From assembly GCF_033568475.1 (NCBI RefSeq), contig NC_133121.1, positions 30,239,374-30,303,373 of the forward strand: a stretch of DNA of 64,000 nucleotides, in the 5' to 3' direction. This DNA is from Henckelia pumila (taxonomy: Eukaryota; Streptophyta; Magnoliopsida; Lamiales; Gesneriaceae). The notes below the pieces were generated by a model, which made no database searches, was not told the origin of the DNA, and saw only the letters and a list, made by a program, of their open reading frames with translations. This document shows positions 59,601-64,000 of this stretch, piece after piece; the stretch's first letter is position 1; each line of letters begins with the position of its first letter. The translations under genes were made by a program, and so were the position numbers.

Positions 59601-60970
59601 AATTGGAGCTAATTTGAAGGGGTAAATGTTAAGTAGTAATTCATAAATTATGTTAAAGATCCTTTCATTTTATTAATATCAATGGTTTAAAATCTTTAGA
59701 TACATACTAAGAAAAAGAATTGGCTCGAGACATCAAGATTGAATGATTCTTGTATATGTCAAATTCAACGCCAATCTAATGAAGAATAAAAGTAAAAGAG
59801 AAATGGGTGTAGAGTTGATTCTATCCTCTCAAGCTAGTGAAGCTCAAAGTTGGCTTGTTGATGGTGGAGATGAAGATGAGGTCGAGCCGGGTTCCGGACT
59901 TACTTGGAGAATGGTACCGAAGGCCTCGGGAGCAGATGAAGTGCTACAACCAAGGAGGAGTGCAAAGAACATCCTCATTAGAGAACTTGATGAAGATTTA
60001 GATACATGGGTTCCGAACTTACTTGGAGAATGGTACCCAAGGCCTCGGGAGCAGATGAAGTGCTACAACCAGGGAGGAGTGCAAAGAATATCCTCATTAA
60101 AGAACTTGATGAAGATTTAGATACACGGGTTCCGGACTTACTTGGAGAATGGTACCGAAGGCCTCGGGAGCAGATGAAGTGCTACAACCAAGGAGGAGTG
60201 CAAAGAACATCCTCATTAGAGAACTTGATGAAGATTTAGATACATCGGAGGAGGAGAAGGAAGAAGATGTTGATTTTGAGTCCGATGATGAGAGGATTAT
60301 GAATTTGTTGATGGTGCATATGTAGATGATTTTGTTATGTTTAGTCTAATACTTATTGCCACAGTGGATTGAAACTTTGAATTTTAAACTTAGTTTTTTG
60401 GTAATAGTAATTATATTAATTTGTTAGGATTAACATGATGATGAATATGTATTAATTTTCTTGTTAGTTTGCATTATATATTTATTTACACCTTGTATAG
60501 ATGGTATTATATTTATGAAGCTTTTTCATGCATAAAGATTATTTAATTACACATCTTACATTAAAAATTATGACTATTTTTTATTACATTGCATGACTAT
60601 ATATGATTACCTATAAAAAAATTGCTAAAAAAAATTCAACCGCCTAGGCAGCCGAGATGGTAGGTGGTCACAGACTGCCCCGCTACCGCCTCCCATCATT
60701 TACAACACATACAATACTTCTACAGCCATATCCATACTAGTCCAGATGCGAGTACCAATGAGGTATAGAAAAATGCATAATCAGGTACTCCAATCAGTAA
60801 ACATGAAAGGAATGAGGCGGAAATGAGGCAAGTTGGAAAACTAGATGAAAGCAAAACCCAGTAAATAATGAAAGTTATAGTTTGATCATCATCAGAGTAG
60901 GTAACATGTTCAAAATCATCGAAGTTTCAGTAAATACCTTTAGAAGGCACACTGTAAATTGATGGAGCCT
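44679..60970 (-). CDS. OXA2: OXA2-type mitochondrial insertase with TPR tail (5' partial)
   Basis: Minus-strand exons: 60970-60938 (tentative), 56869-56742, 55781-55710, 54538-54437, 49338-49279, 47880-47815, 47206-47159, 46663-46487, 46398-46343, 46267-46150, 45903-45814, 45025-44916 and 44856-44679 (TGA). All junctions are GT/AG and phases agree. The YidC/Oxa1 part shows GCPSFFWFISAF, SIRKMSLDHHPGFDC, GGILWFQNLTE, YLQLLTLPIMLVAFNVPQ and GSLVYWLTNSS. The tail (LALEKDPGSIRALVIIGQTL, GEPTGIEEVDLLILSSQWAG, LNTGQKAEALKYL) is TPR. This combination is that of plant OXA2a/b, which insert proteins such as respiratory subunits into the inner mitochondrial membrane. The first transmembrane exon and targeting peptide were not found in the window. 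Introns hold a copia element, a hAT MITE and a hAT transposon, yet every exon found is open. Confidence 0.88.
47230..47456. repeat. Tandem duplication in OXA2 intron, ~113-base unit
   Basis: Copies at about 47230-47340 and 47341-47456 share GATATC(T/C)GATAAG, TTTTTNAATGGT, AATATGATCATA and ATGAATTTCACTAGCA. Confidence 0.8.
48130..48430. repeat. GAGCTTGAA-rich repeat in OXA2 intron
   Basis: Repeats of CGAGC, AAGCTTGAACTCGAGC and GAGCTTGAATAAA words, of a kind widely scattered in plant genomes. No clear ends or target duplication found, so the extent is approximate and the class unknown (possibly a MITE). Confidence 0.45.
49378..53930 (+). mobile_element. Degenerate Ty1/copia element in OXA2 intron
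   Basis: Opposite in orientation to the gene. A short 5' LTR (about 49378-49541, TGATGTAATT...TTTCA) is followed by the tRNA-Met site TGGTATCAGAGAC (49542), gag, protease, integrase, RT and RNase H, then a purine tract CCCAGGGGAGTGG (about 53902-53914). A matching 3' LTR was not found after it. It fills most of the intron between exons 54437 and 49338. Confidence 0.88.
49596..53823 (+). pseudogene. Copia gag-pol, broken
   Basis: Gag from MASEAPKFESSESNSHS (49596), with KLNGLNFLQWSQ and LWDSVKATYSD, then a frameshift near 50085. A zinc-knuckle-like CEHCKHPGHTKDTC lies near 50365. Protease has WIIDSGASDHMT (50660). Pre-integrase WHQRLGHPS is joined to DHSRYCWVYLLKEKS with about 80 residues of the integrase core missing, removing the first catalytic Asp. 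LRTDNGGEYF and [12 protein letters not shown] remain. RT retains DLKNAFLNGDLEEEVF and YVDDIILTGD but has several shifts and a 53-base tandem duplication (about 52787-52878). RNase H ends HVEIDRHFIK...ADILTKSL. Confidence 0.87.
55166..55583. mobile_element. hAT MITE (418 bp) in OXA2 intron
   Basis: Ends CACTGTTCTAAAATGTGG and, complemented, CAATGTTCTAAAAAGCGG. Flanked by CAACGCAG (55158-55165) and CAAAGCAG (55584-55591), an 8-bp duplication with one mismatch. Subterminal CCGCCTAGGC words are shared with the hAT element at 57102, suggesting related transposase recognition. The interior contains a short broken acidic frame (about 55420-55510). Confidence 0.82.
57587..59640 (+). pseudogene. hAT transposase (BED, DUF659, C-terminal dimerisation)
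   Basis: A start MAEKDK is followed at once by TAA. A BED-like finger follows (DIVWDYGVFYNKEKKDC...), with an in-line 77-base tandem duplication at about 57765-57910. The DUF659 part at 58050-58400 reads MWTSAIDPTKARQQNINGVL, HEYVARWIYEAEFPFHAI and CSIMIDAWTNRKRR. Later scraps include FTPLVKVLRFVDGDKRPSM and the C-terminal hAT signature RFLSLTSSSSGFERNWS near 59550-59612. At least five stops or shifts separate the pieces, so it is not functional. Confidence 0.85.
59885..60242 (+). repeat. 119-bp minisatellite x3 in hAT element
   Basis: Three copies, with TACTTGGAGAATGGTAC at 59901, 60020 and 60139, exactly 119 bases apart and nearly identical. Since 119 is not a multiple of three, each copy is read in a different frame. 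Confidence 0.92.
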
Positions 60971-61590
60971 CTGCTAATTGCAAATGTAAATTCTAAACAC
61001 TACATAATATCCTTGGATGGAATAAAGTTGAATGAATGGATTCTGACTCCCATATTACAATGCATAAAACATTTTTGAGTGGTGACAATTTGAATTTGGT
61101 TAAATTTAATGAGTTTGTGGACTTGGAGGCATCCCCAGACCCAACTAAATTCCAATTTCACCAAATTAATAAGACAACCAAGCTCCCCCAACATACTTCC
61201 TATCATGCTATCAAGTCAATAATGCATTGTGGCCATTAGCTGGGATCCATGATGTGAATAGTACATTGTTCAAATCATATCTCAATGGTTAGTCAAGAAA
61301 TAACACTCAGATATGTATAGTCAACCAACATCTATTGCCAAAATCTCAAACATTTGGGAGTTATATTGGGATCCAAAGCATCGGACCAACCAAAATACTG
61401 CACATAGTCATGGTACAATAGTTTGATGTCTTGACATAATCTCCTAATCCTTTGCATCGACTACTTGGTCTAAAACAAGAAAACACTTCCCTTGTGACCA
61501 ACATCTAAAACAAGAAAACACTTCCCTTGCGACCAACTAAACGGATCCATGGGGTGCAAATCTTTTCTGTTGTACTTTCAAATTACAAGG
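60971..61590. other. No gene seen
   Basis: Upstream of the tentative OXA2 exon. The N-terminal exons of that gene were looked for here and not recognised. Contains a 30-base near-tandem duplication near 61468-61530 (ACAAGAAAACACTTCCCTTG twice). Confidence 0.45.
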
Positions 61591-61796
61591 TGTTGGATGG
61601 CATTATCAGCTTCATTGGAGGATTAGGATTACATATTTTTTGTATTTCAAATTCTGTATTATCTTAACTAGGTTAGAGTCCTAGAGTCCTAGGTTTGGTT
61701 GACTAGATCTATACATATGTACTGTATTACTCTGATTTCCTTATTCCATGATTCATCCATCTTTCACAACATGGTATCAAAGAGGATGAACGATCC

Positions 61797-63715
61797 ATGA
61801 TGGCATCCGCTTCAGGTGATTCGTCCGACCTGCCCCCTAATCCTAACCACAACATGGCTGGAATTTCGGATAACACAGCCATCTCGATCACAAACCACAA
61901 ACTGAATGGCCACAACTATCTCCAATGGTCACAATCAGTTATGATGTTTATTTGTGGGAAGGGCAAAGATGATTTATTATCAGGAGCATCTAAATGTCCA
62001 GCGAAGGATGACAACGGTTTCAAAGTGTGGAAATTGGAGAACAATATGGATATGTCATGGTTAATCACTTCCATGACTACCGATATTGGTGAAAATTTCT
62101 AACTGAATCCCACAACCAAGGAAATTTGGGATGCCGGCAGATACTCATGCAAGAAAATACTGCCGAACTCTTTGAGATAGAAAGCACCCTACAAGAGTTA
62201 AAGCAAGGTGATGCATCGGTTACCCAGTATTTTACATCACTCACTCGTTGTTGGCAACAACTTGATCTTTTTTACGTGCACGACTGGAAGTGTCCGGACG
62301 ATGAAGCCTGTTACAAAGCCATCATTGAGAAAAAAACGAGTCTTCAAATTTCTCTTAGGGCTCAACAGTCAATTAGATGAAGTGTGAGGGAGTGTGCTTG
62401 CAGTTAAGCCCTTACCCAAGCTTCGTGAAGTATTTTCTGCAGTACGCCATAAGGAAAGTAGGCGGAAACTGATGATCGGACCTTCTTCAAGCACCCCACT
62501 TGTGGAGGGCTCTGCACTTGTTGCGAATCTGAATCTGCTGATCCAGCAATCCCTCCAAATGGGCCAAACTCCTGGAATACTGCTGCAAATCAGAATATGC
62601 GCTATGGTCGTCCTTGGTGCGACAAGTGTAAGAAGCCTAACCATACATTGGAGACATGTTGGAGGATCCATGGGAAACAAGCAAACTAGAAATCTGCTCG
62701 AGACAGGTGCGCTAACTCTGTGACGGAATCACACGATGCATCGAATTCTCAGCCTTTCACCAAAGACCAACTTGAGATGCTCCTCAGTTGGAGCCCCTCC
62801 AACCAAACACACAAGTCTTACCTCACTTGGAGCCTCTCAAACCAACCACACCAGTCCTACCCAAATCAAAACTGGGAAGCATTACATGTCTATTCTCGGA
62901 GAAAACCAACTCGCAAAGAGATCTACAACACCCTGAACAAAGTCAGCATGGCCCTAATGCTTCCTCGGAACCAAAATCTATGAAAAATATCCAAGGTAAT
63001 GTTGATTCCCATGAAATTGAATATACTGATTGTTAAGAAATGGACTTGGACCTAACTCCACCCCAAAAGCTAGCTCTTGGGGTTGAGTTAGGTCCAAGTC
63101 CACCTTCTTAACATGGTATCAGAGCCAAGTTCCACCGTTAAATGTTGGACTGCTCATAGTTGAGCCACCCGTTAATGTCTCCACGCTCCAGTCGTTTCAT
63201 TCTTGAGCATGAGAGGGGTGTACGTGTGTTAGTTGTGTCCCACATCGGTTGGGTAAATATCCCGGGAGATTAATATATAGACAAAGACAATCCTCCCCCA
63301 TGATCTAGCTTTTGGATGGTCGATTTAGGTCCAAGTCCACCTTCTTAACACCGATCACGATGCTAGGCCTATAGCATTGAGGAAAGGTATGAGGCACTGT
63401 ACACAACACCCTATTTGTAATTTTGTCTCTCTTGAGCACTTATGATCTGCGTATCGAGCTTTTGTCTCCAGGATTGATCGGGTCCAGATTCCATCAACCA
63501 TTGAAGTTGCTCTTCAAGATCCTAACTAGAAAGTTGGTGCCCATGATGAAATAATGGCTCTTGACAAGAACAACACTTGGCTCATCACTTACCTTCCACT
63601 TGGACAGCGTACTGTAGGGTGCACAATTGCAAATGGATCTTCTCACTTAAGCACAAAGCTGATGGAAGCATAAAACGATTCAAAGAAACTATTGCAAGAA
63701 ATCGTCGAAGAAGAA
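61797..63715 (+). pseudogene. Copia gag joined to RT start, broken
   Basis: Gag: MMASASGDSSDLPPNPNHN, AISITNHKLNGHNYLQWSQS and FKVWKLENNMDMSWLI, with stops at 62099 and frameshifts after it. A GCRQ...LFEIESTLQELKQGD piece and a KLREVFSAVRHKESRRKLM piece follow. After VYSRRKPTRKE (about 62885) the frame leads across the TRIM to HDARPIALRKG, IPSTIEVALQDPN, EIMALDKNNTWLI and VGC at 63460-63630. The whole of protease-integrase has been lost. Confidence 0.8.
63031..63350 (+). mobile_element. TRIM element with shortened 5' LTR
   Basis: The 5' LTR remnant 63031-63113 ends CCACCTTCTTAACA, directly followed by the tRNA-Met site TGGTATCAGAGCCA (63114-63127). The 3' LTR 63227-63350 (TGTTAGTTGTGTCCCACATC...CTTCTTAACA) follows a purine tract GAGAGGGGTG. 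Flanks CTGAT (63026-63030) and CCGAT (63351-63355) are a probable 5-bp duplication with one change. The 5' remnant is itself an inverted repeat (GGACTTGGACCTAACTC / GAGTTAGGTCCAAGTCC). It splits the reading frame of the copia derivative. Confidence 0.8.
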
Positions 63716-63901
63716 GTTTACATCCCATGTGAGGTTAAAGTTTGTTTTAGTTTGAGAAGGTTCATCTAAAAGACAAGCGAAGGCATCGGGATAGCGAACA
63801 CACATTAACCTCTGGTATCCCTTCAGTTTTTCATCTGGAGTTTTCCAAACAGAATAAAAAGGAAAACAATATATAGGCTTTACAAAAAACATGAGAAACA
63901 A
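63689..63901 (-). other. Unidentified open frame, possible exon
   Basis: Minus-strand frame containing VWKTPDEKLKGYQRLMCVRY, with a possible splice acceptor (TCTTTTAG) after AFACLL. I do not recognise the protein. It is not an obvious OXA2 amino-terminal exon. It could be chance. Confidence 0.25.
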
Positions 63902-64000
63902 ATCGATAACTTCTCATCATTCTCTATCGGATCTTGGTTTTATCAAAATGGACAGATGGAGTCAACCGCGAGAAAATTTTCCTCCCCTCATAAGTTTCAC
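63902..64000. other. Right edge, nothing recognised
   Basis: 99 bases of unassigned sequence to the end of the window. Confidence 0.3.

Larger units (their letters stand above)
57102..60710 (+). mobile_element. hAT transposon (3.6 kb), decayed
   Basis: Flanked by the exact 8-bp duplication ACAATACT (57094-57101 and 60711-60718). Ends CAGTATTCTAAATGACGG and, complemented, ATGTGTTGTAAATGATGG. Subterminal GGCGG/CCGCC clusters lie at both ends (57170-57245 and 60640-60695). Inside is a broken transposase of the BED-DUF659-dimerisation class. It lies in the intron between the tentative first exon and the 56869 exon of the OXA2-like gene. Its size is close to a full autonomous element. Confidence 0.9.
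61591..63720 (+). mobile_element. Copia deletion derivative
   Basis: A short LTR (61591-61771, TGTTGGATGGC...TTCACAACA) and a tRNA-Met site TGGTATCAAAGAGG are followed by gag. Protease and nearly all integrase are absent. A TRIM interrupts the linker, and the RT start follows at about 63460-63700. The 3' end is not defined. Confidence 0.8.

Noticed and set aside
60938..60970. Firm first exon of the OXA2-like gene
   Set aside because: Phase and splice sites fit, but the 11 residues resemble the family only weakly, so it is kept as tentative and not as proven.

Overview
The window looks like nuclear DNA of a flowering plant, probably a eudicot. The evidence is intron-containing host genes with GT/AG junctions, Ty1/copia and Ty3/gypsy retrotransposons primed by initiator tRNA-Met, an Athila-type primer site, Cassandra elements with a 5S rRNA-like core, hAT transposons and MITEs. 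The accessory protein of the large copia element resembles proteins I associate with Gesneriaceae/Lamiales genomes; that placement is a weak inference. No bacterial, viral or CRISPR feature was seen.

Four host genes are supported. (1) Mediator subunit 22 (minus strand, 3 exons, 2374-4284). (2) A GT14 glycosyltransferase (plus strand, 4 exons, 38869-40532). (3) A BBX32-like single-B-box protein (minus strand, one exon, 41261-41836), convergent with GT14 across a SINE. (4) The 3' part of an OXA2-type mitochondrial insertase with a TPR tail (minus strand, 12 firm exons plus one tentative, 44679-60970). Its introns have taken up a copia element, a hAT transposon and a hAT MITE. The amino-terminal exons were not found and may lie beyond the right edge.

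The rest is nested mobile DNA. 1-1017: gypsy scrap and copia LTR. 1018-1636 and 4331-12222: two copies of the MED22 5' flank, the right one split by a complete gypsy chromovirus (4906-12167, TSD ATTAT). 12390-16076: a decayed copia tail carrying a solo LTR (TSD CATAT) and a TRIM. 16150-20413: two Athila 5' pieces, one holding a hAT MITE (TSD GTTTCATT). 20414-21241: a Cassandra element (TSD CTATT). 21430-25937: an AT-rich tandem array and a TAA microsatellite. 25938-37073: an almost intact 11.1-kb copia element (TSD GTAGA). 37508-37907: a solo Cassandra LTR. 43017-43803: two foldback elements. 61591-63720: a copia deletion derivative containing a TRIM.

The most interesting object is the 11.1-kb copia element. 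Downstream of pol it has a second purine tract, then a promoter-like stretch (perfect TGACGTCA 19 bases upstream of a TATA box), then one ~920-codon accessory frame interrupted by a single TGA. That frame has no obvious membrane segment and ends in a coiled coil. A remnant of a similar coiled-coil frame sits in a different copia family at 12.4-14.5 kb. The element is also dense in the heptamer TCGACCG/CGGTCGA, and four otherwise diverged copia LTRs share a block that can fold into a hairpin.
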